Positions 43,294-51,944 of a stretch of DNA of 64,000 bases are shown one piece after another; the stretch's first letter is position 1; every line of letters begins with the position of its first letter. The position numbers were made by a program, and so were the translations under genes. The DNA is from Ancylobacter lacus (GTDB taxonomy: Bacteria > Pseudomonadota > Alphaproteobacteria > Rhizobiales > Xanthobacteraceae): assembly GCF_018390635.1 (NCBI RefSeq), contig NZ_JAHBGE010000013.1, positions 1 to 64,000 of the forward strand, in the 5' to 3' direction. The notes beneath the pieces were generated by a model. It was not told the origin of the DNA. It made no database searches and saw only the letters and a list, made by a program, of their open reading frames with translations.

Positions 43294-44016
43294 TCAGGCG
43301 GCAACCCGGCCGATATCCAGCGCGCCGTCGAGAAAGTCCACCGCTGCCCGCGCGTGCAGCAGGGTGGAATCGAACATCGGCAGGGTGCTGTCCTCGGCCC
43401 TCACCAGCAGGCCGATCTCGGTGCAGCCGAGGATGACGCTGTCGGCGCCGCGCGCCGCCGCGGCGGCCATGATCTCGCGGTAGCGCAGCCGCGAGGCGGC
43501 GGTGACCACGCCCTGGCACAGCTCGTCGAAGATGATGTCGTGGATGTCGGTGCGCTCGCCGGCTTCCGGCACCATCGCCTCGATGCCGAAGCGGGCCCGC
43601 AGCCGGTCGCGGTAGAAGCTTTCTTCCATGGTGTAGCGGGTGGCGAGCAGCAGCGGCCGGCGCATGCCCGCCGCCGTCAGCGCGTGGCCGGCCACGTCGA
43701 CGATGTGGATCAGCGGCACCGGCAGGGCGCGGGCGATCTCGTCGGCGACGAGGTGCATGGTGTTGGTGCAGATGAGGATGCTGCCGGCGCCGGCCCGCAC
43801 CAGCCCCTGCGCGACCGCCGTGAGCCGCGCCGCCGCGAGGTCCCAGCGCCCGGCCTTCTGCAGCGCGACGATCTCGCTGAAGTCGACCGAATGCAGCAGG
43901 ATATCCGCCGAGGCGAGGCCGCCGCGCCGCTCCCGCACCATCTCGTTGATGGCGCGGTAATAGACGGCAGTGCTCTCCCAGCTCATGCCGCCGATCAGGC
44001 CAATGGTGCGCGACAT
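43294..44016 (-). CDS. Aspartate/glutamate racemase family protein
   Basis: 240 residues with two catalytic cysteines at mirrored positions: LICTNTMHLV and VILGCTEIGLL. The opening IGLIGGMSWESTAVYYRAIN is the YgeA/aspartate-racemase signature. It is PLP-independent and interconverts L- and D-amino acids. It is first in the operon with the FAD oxidase; together they could convert an L-amino acid to its D-form and oxidise it. The divergent Lrp gene probably controls both. Confidence 0.9.
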   Translation of the reverse strand: MSRTIGLIGGMSWESTAVYYRAINEMVRERRGGLASADILLHSVDFSEIVALQKAGRWDLAAARLTAVAQGLVRAGAGSILICTNTMHLVADEIARALPVPLIHIVDVAGHALTAAGMRRPLLLATRYTMEESFYRDRLRARFGIEAMVPEAGERTDIHDIIFDELCQGVVTAASRLRYREIMAAAAARGADSVILGCTEIGLLVRAEDSTLPMFDSTLLHARAAVDFLDGALDIGRVAA

Positions 44017-44158
44017 CCGGGCTCTCCCTGTTTTCGAAGCTGCGGAGAGACTAGGCCGGCGGCGTCGGCGAGTCCGCGCGTGCGAAAGCGTCATCTGCTT
44101 TCTTTTTGCAAATGGATTGCGTTTTTATTCCGTTACATCGAAAATAATTGCGCATGCT

Positions 44159-44170
44159 CGCGCTAGCGCG
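44159..44170. promoter_or_regulatory. Palindrome in the racemase/lrp divergent promoter
   Basis: CGCGCTAGCGCG is a perfect 12-bp palindrome 23 bp before the Lrp-type gene start. The rest of the 44017-44192 gap is A/T-rich, with TTTTTGCAAATGG and ATAATTGCGCA stretches suited to Lrp binding. Confidence 0.4.
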
Positions 44171-44192
44171 CAAACAGCCATGGAGACGTAGG

Positions 44193-44654
44193 GTGCTGGA
44201 TATTCGTGACCGGCGAATCCTCGAAACCCTGCAGGCGGACGCGACAGTGCCTGTCGCCGATCTCGCGGATATGGTGGGGCTGTCGGTCTCGGCGTGCTGG
44301 CGGCGCATCAAGGCGCTGGAGGAGGCCGGGCTGATCGCGGCCCGGGTCGCGCTGGTCGACCGGCGCAAGGCCAATGTCGGCATGACCGTCTTTGTCGGCG
44401 TGCGCACCTCGCGCCATTCCATCGAGTGGCTGGAGGCGTTCCGAAAGGTGATGGCCGAGATTCCCGAGATCGTCGAGGCCTACCGGCTCACCGGCGATAT
44501 GGACTATCTCCTGCGCATCGTGGTGCCGGGTGTCGAGGTCTATGACGCCGTGTACAAGCAGATGATCAGCCGGCTCGATTTCACCGACGTCACCTCCTTC
44601 ATCTCGATGGAGGAGCTGAAATACACCACCGCCATCCCGCTGCGCTACGCCTGA
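44193..44654 (+). CDS. Lrp/AsnC-family transcriptional regulator
   Basis: 153 residues from a GTG at 44193 with GGAG 8 bp upstream. The HTH is LDIRDRRILETLQADATVPVADLADMVGLSVSACWRRIKALEEAG over about 2-45, followed by the RAM ligand domain (about 65-145) with VEAYRLTGDMDYLLRIVV. The family senses amino acids. It is divergent from the racemase-oxidase operon and is the likely switch for it. Confidence 0.92.
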   Translation: MLDIRDRRILETLQADATVPVADLADMVGLSVSACWRRIKALEEAGLIAARVALVDRRKANVGMTVFVGVRTSRHSIEWLEAFRKVMAEIPEIVEAYRLTGDMDYLLRIVVPGVEVYDAVYKQMISRLDFTDVTSFISMEELKYTTAIPLRYA

Positions 44655-44698
44655 GCCGGCCGCCGGGGAAGGCCCGGCGGCCGGCGCGGCGCGGGCCC

Positions 44699-45634
44699 TC
44701 AGAGCAGGGATTTGGCCAGCAGCATGTGCACGCCCTTGTTGCCGTCCACCATCTGCGTCACCCTCAGGTTGCCGGCCAGCGAGCACAGCATGTAGGCCTG
44801 GTTGCGCGAGAGGTTGGTGCGCAGGCACACATGCTTCACCATCTCGCGGGTGGCCTGCCGCGCGGCGTCGTCGAGGTCTTCGTCGAGCCCGATCGACATC
44901 AGGTGGGTCGAGCTTTCCGCGAAGGGCCAGTCCAGCTCCATGTCCTTGCGCACGGTGAGGCGGAACGAGCCGGTGACGCCGGTTTCCAGCGCGGTGATGC
45001 ACACTTCGCCGTCGCCCTGCACGCCGTGGCCGTCGCCGGCGAAGAACAGCGCGCCCTCGTTGAAGACGGGCAGATACAGCGTGGTGCCGGCGCGCAGCTC
45101 CTTGTTGTCCATGTTGCCGCCGAAGGCGCGCGGCACCGGCGAGCCGCAGCGGCCCCAGGCCGGCGGCGGGGCGGTGGCGATGATGCCGAAGAACGGATCG
45201 AGCGGGATTTCCGTGCCCCACGGCATCACGCACACGTCGCGGGCATGGTCGACCACGGGGTGGATGGTCTCGTAGTCGGTGAACTCGTCTGGCAGGGTGC
45301 CGAGCAGCGGCAGGATGGAGACGAAGCCCCAGTCCTGGCGCACCTTCACGTCGAGAATGTCGACCTGCAGCGTGTCGCCGGGGCGGGCGTCCTTCACGAA
45401 GACCGGGCCGGTGATGAAGTGCGGGCCGGCGCCCTGCGGCAGGGTGTTGAGCGCGCGCAGATAGTCCTCCGGCACCGGCAGGTTCTCGGGCAGGGTTTCC
45501 TTGCCGCCGGCGGGGAAGGAATGCAGCGTGACGACGTCGCCGGAGGCGACCTCCAGCACCGGCGGGGTCGTGCTGTCGAGATAACCCCAGACCATGTTCT
45601 CCGGCGTGGCGGGGATTTCAAAGCGGCGCGACAT
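44699..45634 (-). CDS. fmdA: Formamidase/acetamidase
   Basis: A 311-residue FmdA_AmdA family enzyme that hydrolyses formamide or short amides to ammonia. Family marks are GDTLQVDILDVKV, PFFGIIATAP, GGNMDNKELRAGTTLYLPV and GDGHGVQGDGEVC, a metal-site region. It lies 46 bp downstream of urtE in the same direction, so it is the sixth gene of the urea/amide transport operon. It would turn imported amide into ammonia; no urease genes appear here. Confidence 0.92.
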   Translation of the reverse strand: MSRRFEIPATPENMVWGYLDSTTPPVLEVASGDVVTLHSFPAGGKETLPENLPVPEDYLRALNTLPQGAGPHFITGPVFVKDARPGDTLQVDILDVKVRQDWGFVSILPLLGTLPDEFTDYETIHPVVDHARDVCVMPWGTEIPLDPFFGIIATAPPPAWGRCGSPVPRAFGGNMDNKELRAGTTLYLPVFNEGALFFAGDGHGVQGDGEVCITALETGVTGSFRLTVRKDMELDWPFAESSTHLMSIGLDEDLDDAARQATREMVKHVCLRTNLSRNQAYMLCSLAGNLRVTQMVDGNKGVHMLLAKSLL

Positions 45635-45680
45635 GCAAAACTCCTGGAATGCGCGACGGGAAGGGAACCGGTGACGGGTT

Positions 45681-46373
45681 TCAGACGGCGATGAAGCGGG
45701 TGAGATGATCCCGCGTCATCGTCACGGCGCGGCCGGATTCGACCACCGCGCCGCGGGAGAGGATGACGAAAGCGTCCGCCGTTTCGATCGCGAAGTCGAG
45801 ATACTGCTCCACCAGCAGGATGGAGATGCGGCCCTTGAGGGCGCGCAGCACCTCGCCGATGGCAGCGACGATGTTGGGCTGGATGCCTTCGGTGGGCTCG
45901 TCGAGGATGAGGAGCTGCGGCCGGGTGACCAGCGCGCGGGCAATGGCGAGCTGCTGCTGCTGGCCGCCGGACAGCGCGCCGCCGGAGCGCTTCCACATCT
46001 CGCGCAGCACCGGGAACAGGCTCACCGCCTCCTCCATCGCCGCCGTGCCATGGGTGCCGTGGGCCCGGGCGGCGGCCTCGATGTTCTCGCCCACCGTCAA
46101 TTCGGCGAAGATCTCCCGCCCCTGCGGGACATAGGCGAGGCCGGCGCGGGAGCGCCGGTTGGGCGACCACGCGGTGGCGTCCGCGCCGTCCACCAGCACC
46201 CGGCCGGCGGTGGGCGCGAGGAGGCCCATGATGCATTTGAGCAGGGTGGTCTTGCCCGCGCCGTTGCGGCCCAGCACGGCGAGGCACTCGCCCGGCGCGA
46301 TCTCCAGCCCGACCCGGCGCAGCACCTGCGCCGAGCCGTAATGCTGATCGAGTTCCTCGACGCGGAATTCCAT
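45681..46373 (-). CDS. urtE: Urea ABC transporter ATP-binding protein UrtE
   Basis: A 230-residue LivF-type ATPase. Walker A GRNGAGKTTLLK, signature ALSGGQQQQLAIARAL, Walker B LILDEPTEGIQPNIV and the switch His region LLVEQYLDFA are intact. The GIQPNI segment after Walker B marks the UrtE/LivF class. It starts 2 bp after urtD stops. Confidence 0.94.
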   Translation of the reverse strand: MEFRVEELDQHYGSAQVLRRVGLEIAPGECLAVLGRNGAGKTTLLKCIMGLLAPTAGRVLVDGADATAWSPNRRSRAGLAYVPQGREIFAELTVGENIEAAARAHGTHGTAAMEEAVSLFPVLREMWKRSGGALSGGQQQQLAIARALVTRPQLLILDEPTEGIQPNIVAAIGEVLRALKGRISILLVEQYLDFAIETADAFVILSRGAVVESGRAVTMTRDHLTRFIAV

Positions 46374-46375
46374 GC

Positions 46376-47104
46376 TCAGCGCCCCAGATAGACGTCGACG
46401 ACGCCGGCATCCGCCCGGACCTTGTCCATCGGCCCTTCGAACAGGGTGCGCCCCTCATGCAGCACCGTGACCTTGTCGGCGATACGCTCGACGAAATCCA
46501 TGTCGTGCTCCACCACCACGATGGCGCGGTCGGGCCGGTTCAGCGCCCGCACCAGCGCGGCGGTGCGCGCGGTTTCCTCATCCGTCAGCCCGGCGACCGG
46601 CTCGTCCAGCATCAGCACGCGCGGGTCGGAGGCCAGCACCATGCCGATCTCGAGCCACTGCTTCTGGCCATGGCCCAGCTCGCCGGCGAGGCGGCCGGCC
46701 TGGTCGGCCAGTCCCACCGTCTCCAGCACCTCGCCGATGCGGTCCTCCAGCGCCGGGCCTTCGGGCCCGCGGCGGAAGCCGGTACCCGCGCCGATGGCGA
46801 TGTGCTGGCGCACGGTGAGGCCTTCGAACACGCTCGGCTTCTGGAACTTGCGGCGGATGCCGGCGCGGGCGATAGCGGCCTCGCTGCGGCCGGTGATGTC
46901 CTCGCGGCCATCGAACAGGACGCGGCCCTGCTTCGGCCGGGTGATGCCGGAGATGACGTCCAGCAGCGTGGTCTTGCCGGCGCCGTTCGGCCCGATCACC
47001 GCGCGCACCTCGCCATAGTCGATGGCGAGGGAGAGGTCGTCTATGGCGTGGAAGCTGCCGAACCGCACGGTCAGCCCATCCACCAGCAGCGCGGTGAGGC
47101 TCAT
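46376..47104 (-). CDS. urtD: Urea ABC transporter ATP-binding protein UrtD
   Basis: A 242-residue LivG-type ATPase: Walker A GPNGAGKTTLLD, Q-loop region, signature-like ELGHGQKQWLEIGM (a known variation of LSGGQ in UrtD proteins), Walker B VLMLDEPVAGL and VVEHDMDFV. The ATG overlaps the urtC stop by 4 bp. The LGHGQKQWLEIGM form separates it from general LivG proteins. Confidence 0.94.
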   Translation of the reverse strand: MSLTALLVDGLTVRFGSFHAIDDLSLAIDYGEVRAVIGPNGAGKTTLLDVISGITRPKQGRVLFDGREDITGRSEAAIARAGIRRKFQKPSVFEGLTVRQHIAIGAGTGFRRGPEGPALEDRIGEVLETVGLADQAGRLAGELGHGQKQWLEIGMVLASDPRVLMLDEPVAGLTDEETARTAALVRALNRPDRAIVVVEHDMDFVERIADKVTVLHEGRTLFEGPMDKVRADAGVVDVYLGR

Positions 47105-48198
47105 GGCCGGGCCTCCCCGACATCGGCGGCGAGCCGGCGCGGGCCCATGGGCCGCACCAGCCGCAGCCGGGCAAGGTCGATGAGCCCGTTCGGGAACACC
47201 AGCACCACCAGCACGATGAGACCGGACAGGATGAAGGGCCACACCTCCGGCGCGGCGAAGGACAGCCAGAACTTGATGGCGTTCACCAGCAGCGCCCCCA
47301 CCACCGCCCCCACCAGATGGCCGCGCCCGCCGATGGCGACCCACACCGCGATCTCGAGCGACAGTTCCGGCGAGAGCAGGCGCGGGTTGATGATGCCGAC
47401 CTGCGGCACGTAGAGCATGCCCGCCACCATTGCGATGAGCGCGGAGAGGCACCACACCGCGAGCTTCAGCCGCAGCGTCTCGTAGCCCAGTGTGCGCAGG
47501 CGGGTTTCGTCGTCGCGGGTCGCCAGCATCAGCGCGCCGAAGCGGCTGCCGACCAGCCAGCGGCAGCCGGCCAGCACCAGCGCCAGCACCAGCAGCGAGG
47601 CGACGGCGAGCCCGGTTATCATGCCGCTGGTGCCCATCGGCCAGCCGAACATCACGGAAAAGCCGGTCATGCCGTTATTTCCGCCGAAGCCGGTGTCGTT
47701 GCGGAACATCAGCAGCATCGCGACATAGACCAGCGCCTGGGTGATGATGGCGAAATAGACCCCGCCGACCCGCGAGCGGAACGAGACGTAGCCGAACAGC
47801 CCGGCGACCAGCGTGGTGAGCACCACCGCCACCGCCAGCGCATAGGGAAAGGCGCCGAAGCCGGCCCAGTAGAACGGGAAGTCCTTCCACCCCATGAACT
47901 GCAGGAAGTCCGGCACCGTGCCGGTGACCTCGAAGGAGTGTTTGAGCAGGTACATCGCCACGACATAGCCGCCGAGCGCGAAGAACAGCCCGTGGCCGAG
48001 CGAGAGAATGCCGAGATAGCCCCAGATCAGGTCCAGCGAGAGCGCCAGCACCGCGAAGGCGGCGAGCTGGCCGATCGCGTTGGCGAGATAGCGCGACATC
48101 TCCAGCGGCGTGCCGGCCAGCAGCGGCAGGGCGGCGGCGGTGGCCAGCAGCAGCGCGAGCACGGCGAGGAAGGGGCGGTCGGCGGTCCAGCGGGTCAT
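47101..48198 (-). CDS. urtC: Urea ABC transporter permease UrtC
   Basis: A 365-residue LivM-type permease with about ten helices. Family segments are LSLDLIWGYLGILSLGHGLFFALGGY, FAIITQALVYVAMLLMF, NDTGFGGNNGMTGF (UrtC-specific) and GGRGHLVGAVVGALLVN. Start and stop overlap urtB and urtD by 4 bp (ATGA), so the three are translated as a coupled set. Confidence 0.94.
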   Translation of the reverse strand: MTRWTADRPFLAVLALLLATAAALPLLAGTPLEMSRYLANAIGQLAAFAVLALSLDLIWGYLGILSLGHGLFFALGGYVVAMYLLKHSFEVTGTVPDFLQFMGWKDFPFYWAGFGAFPYALAVAVVLTTLVAGLFGYVSFRSRVGGVYFAIITQALVYVAMLLMFRNDTGFGGNNGMTGFSVMFGWPMGTSGMITGLAVASLLVLALVLAGCRWLVGSRFGALMLATRDDETRLRTLGYETLRLKLAVWCLSALIAMVAGMLYVPQVGIINPRLLSPELSLEIAVWVAIGGRGHLVGAVVGALLVNAIKFWLSFAAPEVWPFILSGLIVLVVLVFPNGLIDLARLRLVRPMGPRRLAADVGEARP

Positions 48199-49808
48199 TT
48201 GCGGCGCCCCTTCACGGCGAACAGCCCTTCGGGCCGCCATTGCAGGAAGGCGATGATCATCAGCAGCACGATGACCTTCGCCGCCACGGCGCCCCACAGC
48301 GGCTCGATGAGCACGTTGATCTGGCCGATGCCCAGCGCGGCCACCACCGTTCCGGCGATGGTGCCGACCCCGCCGAGCACCACCACCATGAAGCTGTCGA
48401 TGATGAAGTTCTGCCCCATCTGCGGGTTCACGCTGTAGATCGGCGACAGCGCCAGCCCGGCGAGGCCGGCCAGCCCCGAGCCGAGGCCGAAGGCCATCAT
48501 GTCGACCCGGCGGGTGGGAATGCCGATGCAGGCGGCCATGTCGCGGTTCTGGGTCACGGCGCGGATGTTGAGGCCGAGCGGGGTCTTGCGCACCGTCGCC
48601 CAGGTGACCAGCAGCGTGACGGCGGCGAACAGGATCGCGAACATGCGGTTCCAGGTGAAGATGAAGTCGCCGATCACCGGCACCCCGCCGGAGACGTAGA
48701 ACGGCGTCTCGAACTGAAGGTTCTGGGTGCCGAACACGACCCGCACCGTGTTCACCAGGAACAGGCTCACCGCCCAGGTGGCGAGCAGGCTCATCAGCGG
48801 GCGGCGGTAGAGGTGGCGCAGCAGCAGCGCCTCCAGCGCGATTCCGATGCCCGCCGTCACCAGGAAGGCGACGGGGATGGCGAGAACGAGATACCAGTCG
48901 AGCAGCGCCGGCGCCGCCTGCCGCAGCCCCTGCTGCACCAGCCACGTCACATAGGCGCCGATCATGATCAGCTCGCCCTGGGCGAGGTTGATGACGCCCA
49001 TCAGGCCGAAGATGATGGCGAGGCCGATCGCGGCCATGAACAGGATGCTGGCGAAGCTGAGCCCGTTATAGAGCGTGGCCAGCGCGTCGCCGAGGGCGAT
49101 GCCGCGCCGGATGGTGGCGAGACCGGCGTCCACCGCCTGCCGGAAGGCGGGGTCGGCGGCATAGGCGGGGTCCTTCGCCAGCGCCTCGACCTGGGTGAGC
49201 GCGCGCCGGCTCGGATGTTCGGCGATGCGGCCGATGGCGCGGATGCGGGCGGCGGGGTCGGCGGCGTTGAGGGCGGCGGTCTGCGCCAGCGTCTCGATGC
49301 GCGTCCTGAGGCCGGGATCGGTCTCGCCCTGCGCGGCGGCTTCCAGCAGGCCCTCGGGAAGGGCGGCGGGCCGGCGCTCCAGCGTGGCGAGCGCGGCGGT
49401 CCGGGTGGCGGGATCGGCCGCGCTGCGCAGCGCCAGGGCGGCGTCGGCCTGCTCGAACACCGCGCGGTTCTTCAGGCTCAGCACCGGGGTGCGGGCGTCC
49501 GGCGCGGGGGCTCGCGGAGCCCTGGTCACAGCATCGGTGCCGGTTGCCGCCAGCACGGCGCCGGTGTCGTCGCAGGCGAGCGTCTTGTCGAGCGCCGCCC
49601 GGGCGAGCGGCGCGGCCCAGCCGATCTCCTCGGGCGTTCCGCTCGCCGCGAGGGTGGAGAGGGCCGCCGCGGCCTCGCCCATCTGCCCGGCATTGCCGCA
49701 GAGCTTCTCGACGAGAGCGGCGCGGGCAGCCGGCTCCGCGCCGGCCGCACAGGCCGGAGCGGCGATCAGCAGGCCCGCGATCAGCAGGGGGAGGCGCCAG
49801 AGCGTCAT
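48195..49808 (-). CDS. urtB: Urea ABC transporter permease UrtB
   Basis: 537 residues. A signal peptide and an alanine-rich periplasmic HEAT-like domain (about 20-235) precede the LivH-type permease (about 240-530: YNGLSFASILFMAAIGLAIIFGLMGVINLAQGELIMIGAY in it). This long N-terminal extension is normal for UrtB and absent from branched-chain LivH. It ends GRRK, overlapping urtC. Confidence 0.94.
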   Translation of the reverse strand: MTLWRLPLLIAGLLIAAPACAAGAEPAARAALVEKLCGNAGQMGEAAAALSTLAASGTPEEIGWAAPLARAALDKTLACDDTGAVLAATGTDAVTRAPRAPAPDARTPVLSLKNRAVFEQADAALALRSAADPATRTAALATLERRPAALPEGLLEAAAQGETDPGLRTRIETLAQTAALNAADPAARIRAIGRIAEHPSRRALTQVEALAKDPAYAADPAFRQAVDAGLATIRRGIALGDALATLYNGLSFASILFMAAIGLAIIFGLMGVINLAQGELIMIGAYVTWLVQQGLRQAAPALLDWYLVLAIPVAFLVTAGIGIALEALLLRHLYRRPLMSLLATWAVSLFLVNTVRVVFGTQNLQFETPFYVSGGVPVIGDFIFTWNRMFAILFAAVTLLVTWATVRKTPLGLNIRAVTQNRDMAACIGIPTRRVDMMAFGLGSGLAGLAGLALSPIYSVNPQMGQNFIIDSFMVVVLGGVGTIAGTVVAALGIGQINVLIEPLWGAVAAKVIVLLMIIAFLQWRPEGLFAVKGRRK

Positions 49809-49876
49809 GTCGGGATCAAGACGGCCGCCCCCAGCGAGGACGGCCGCCCCTCATGCGGGGAGGGAAGGGTGCGGGC

Positions 49877-51127
49877 TCAGCCATAGGGGCTGAAGGGCAC
49901 CGGCTTCGGCGTGTCCTTGGACTGCCACAGGATGTCGAAGCCCTGCTTGTCGTTGACCGAGCCGATGAACACGCCGCGGGCGACGTAGTTGTTCTCGCCG
50001 GTCATCGAGATCTTGTAGCCCGACGGGCAGTCGAAGGAGAGGCCGGCAAACGCCTTGGACACCTCCGGCACGTCGAACGAGCCGGCCTTGGCCGCCGCCA
50101 TCGCCCAGAGGTGCACGGAGTCATAGGCCGAGACCATCGGGTCGATGGCGACGTCGCCCTTGAAGGGCACGTTCTTGGCCTTCACATAGTCCGCCCAGTT
50201 CTTCAGGAAGGCGACGTTGGCCGGGCCCTTGGCGTTCTGGAGATAGGCCCAGCAGTTGAGGTGGCCCACCAGCTTGGAGGTGTCGAGACCTTCGAGGTCG
50301 GCTTCCACCATGTCGAGGCCGAGCACCGGGATGTCGGTCGCCTTGATGCCCTGATTGGCGAATTCGCGCATGAAATCGGGGATGGAGTTGCCCACCACGG
50401 TGAGGATCACCACCGGCTGGCCGCCGCCCTGGTCGGCGAAGGCGCGGATCTGGTTCACCAGCGTCTGGAAGTTGGAGAAGCCGAAGGGGACATATTCCTC
50501 CTTCCACGCGCTCTCCGGAATGCCCTTGGACTTGAAGTAACCCTTGAGCTGCTTGTTGATGGTGCGCGGCCACACATAGTCCGAGCCGAGCATGAAGAAG
50601 CGCTTGGCGGAGACGCCTTCCTCGCCCATCAGGTAATCCACCGCCGGCAGCACCGAGCTGGCCGGGGGCGAGTTCACATAGACGACGTTCTTGGAGTTCT
50701 CGTCGCCCTCGAAGTGCAGGGGATAGTAGAGCAGGCCGTTCTCCTGCTCGACCACCGGCAGCACGGTCTTGCGCGACACCGAGGTCCAGCAGCCGAACAG
50801 CGCCGCCACCTTCTCCTGCTGCAGCATCTGCTTGGCGGACTGGGCGTAGAGCGGCCAGTCGGAGGCGGGATCGGACACCAGCACGTCGATGGTGCGGGCG
50901 TTGACGCCACCCTTGGCGTTGATCTCGTCGGCGGCCATCTTCACAACATAGTTCAGCCGGCCTTCGAGATTGGCCATGGTGCCGGAGGACGAGAACAGGC
51001 ACCCGAGCTTGACCGGACCCGCCGCCTGCGCGCTGCGCAGAATGGCCGGCATGCCGATCGGAGATGCCAGCCCGGCGGCGGCGAGACCGCTGGCCTGCAG
51101 GAAGGAACGCCGCGAAAACTGAGCCAT
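49877..51127 (-). CDS. urtA: Urea ABC transporter substrate-binding protein UrtA
   Basis: 416 residues with a twin-arginine signal (SRRSFLQASGLAAAG) and a periplasmic type-I binding protein. Family marks are VKLGCLFSSSGTMANLEG, FGCWTSVSRKTVLPVVEQENGLLYYPLHFEG and GSDYVWPRTINKQ, which together are specific to UrtA rather than amino-acid-binding LivJ. The Met at 51127 has GAGG upstream. It is the first gene of urtABCDE-fmdA. The close link to a formamidase suggests amide as well as urea uptake. Such operons are usually nitrogen-controlled; I did not find a clear sigma-54 site. Confidence 0.94.
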   Translation of the reverse strand: MAQFSRRSFLQASGLAAAGLASPIGMPAILRSAQAAGPVKLGCLFSSSGTMANLEGRLNYVVKMAADEINAKGGVNARTIDVLVSDPASDWPLYAQSAKQMLQQEKVAALFGCWTSVSRKTVLPVVEQENGLLYYPLHFEGDENSKNVVYVNSPPASSVLPAVDYLMGEEGVSAKRFFMLGSDYVWPRTINKQLKGYFKSKGIPESAWKEEYVPFGFSNFQTLVNQIRAFADQGGGQPVVILTVVGNSIPDFMREFANQGIKATDIPVLGLDMVEADLEGLDTSKLVGHLNCWAYLQNAKGPANVAFLKNWADYVKAKNVPFKGDVAIDPMVSAYDSVHLWAMAAAKAGSFDVPEVSKAFAGLSFDCPSGYKISMTGENNYVARGVFIGSVNDKQGFDILWQSKDTPKPVPFSPYG

Positions 51128-51535
51128 GGACCACCTCAACGGTTCGATGATGGTCGCAATTCTGTTGCGCAGGCCCTCGCGCGCAACTTCATATAATGTT
51201 CAGCCCTGCCCAAAGCGGCGCCAAGCCGCCGCCGCCCGCCGGCATTGTGTCAGGATTGCCAATGACACCGCCGCGCCGGGACGCACCCCGTTACGTCCGC
51301 GCCCCGGATCCGGGCGGCTCGCGTATCGGAACGGGCGATGTTGCCCTGGGATAAATCCCATTCACCCCGGCGGGAACTGATCTATAGTGATGCCCATAAA
51401 AATCGCACGCTTTTGCGATGTGCGGAGCGCGGCCACCGCACGTCCCGCCTCTTCCGCTTGCGCGTGACGCGCGGGTCGCCGAGGGGTTGTCCCGGCCGCG
51501 GGGCCTGATCCGTCAACGACTGCCGAGGGCGAGCC
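51128..51535. promoter_or_regulatory. Divergent promoter gap with an inverted repeat
   Basis: The gap lies between urtA and a small HTH gene. ATCGCA-CGCTTT-TGCGAT at 51402-51419 is a perfect 6-bp inverted repeat about 120 bp before the HTH gene. An A/T-rich CATATAATG stretch near 51190 may belong to a promoter. Nothing else is evident. Confidence 0.35.
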
Positions 51536-51916
51536 ATGCGACGTTCGCAGTTCACTGACAGCGAGATCCTCCACCTGATCCGCGAAGCCGATGCGGGGGT
51601 GCCGGTCGGCGAGATCTGCCGCACCGCGCAGGTGTCGCTGCGCACCTTCTACCGCTGGCGCCGCCGCTTCGGCGGGCTGAGCGCGCCGGCGGTGATGCAG
51701 ATGAAGGAGCTCGAAGCCGAGAACCGCCGTCTGCGCGCGATGATCGACAATCTCTCCGCCCGGCTGAAGGCGCCCCCGCCCGGGGAACTGCCGCACCTGC
51801 CGGAGCGCCATGGCGCCGGCACTCTCGGCCAGCCGGAGCGTGCCTCGCTGATCGCGGCGGAGCGCTGCGGCGGCGCGGTGGTGGGCCGCTTCGCCTCGGT
51901 GCGGATCGGGCGCTGA
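51536..51916 (+). CDS. Solo transposase OrfA-like HTH protein
   Basis: 126 residues. Residues 1-55 match the IS3-family OrfA/Tnp_8 HTH (RRSQFTDSEILHLIREADAGVPVGEICRTAQVSLRTFYRWRRRFGG within them). A leucine-zipper-like helix follows (MQMKELEAENRRLRAMIDNLSARL), then an unrelated C-terminal tail of about 45 residues. No OrfB catalytic gene, frameshift window or terminal repeats are nearby. It is either a relic or, more likely given the intact frame and added tail, a DNA-binding protein derived from a transposase. It ends 28 bp from the convergent pip gene. Confidence 0.75.
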   Translation: MRRSQFTDSEILHLIREADAGVPVGEICRTAQVSLRTFYRWRRRFGGLSAPAVMQMKELEAENRRLRAMIDNLSARLKAPPPGELPHLPERHGAGTLGQPERASLIAAERCGGAVVGRFASVRIGR

Positions 51917-51944
51917 CGCGGGGTCGCCGCCCGGCCGGCCGCGC

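Noticed and set aside
51128-51330. A sigma-54 promoter for urtA
   Set aside because: TGGCGC and TTGGCA stretches are present, but no TGGCAC-N5-TTGC pair with proper spacing was found on the urtA strand.
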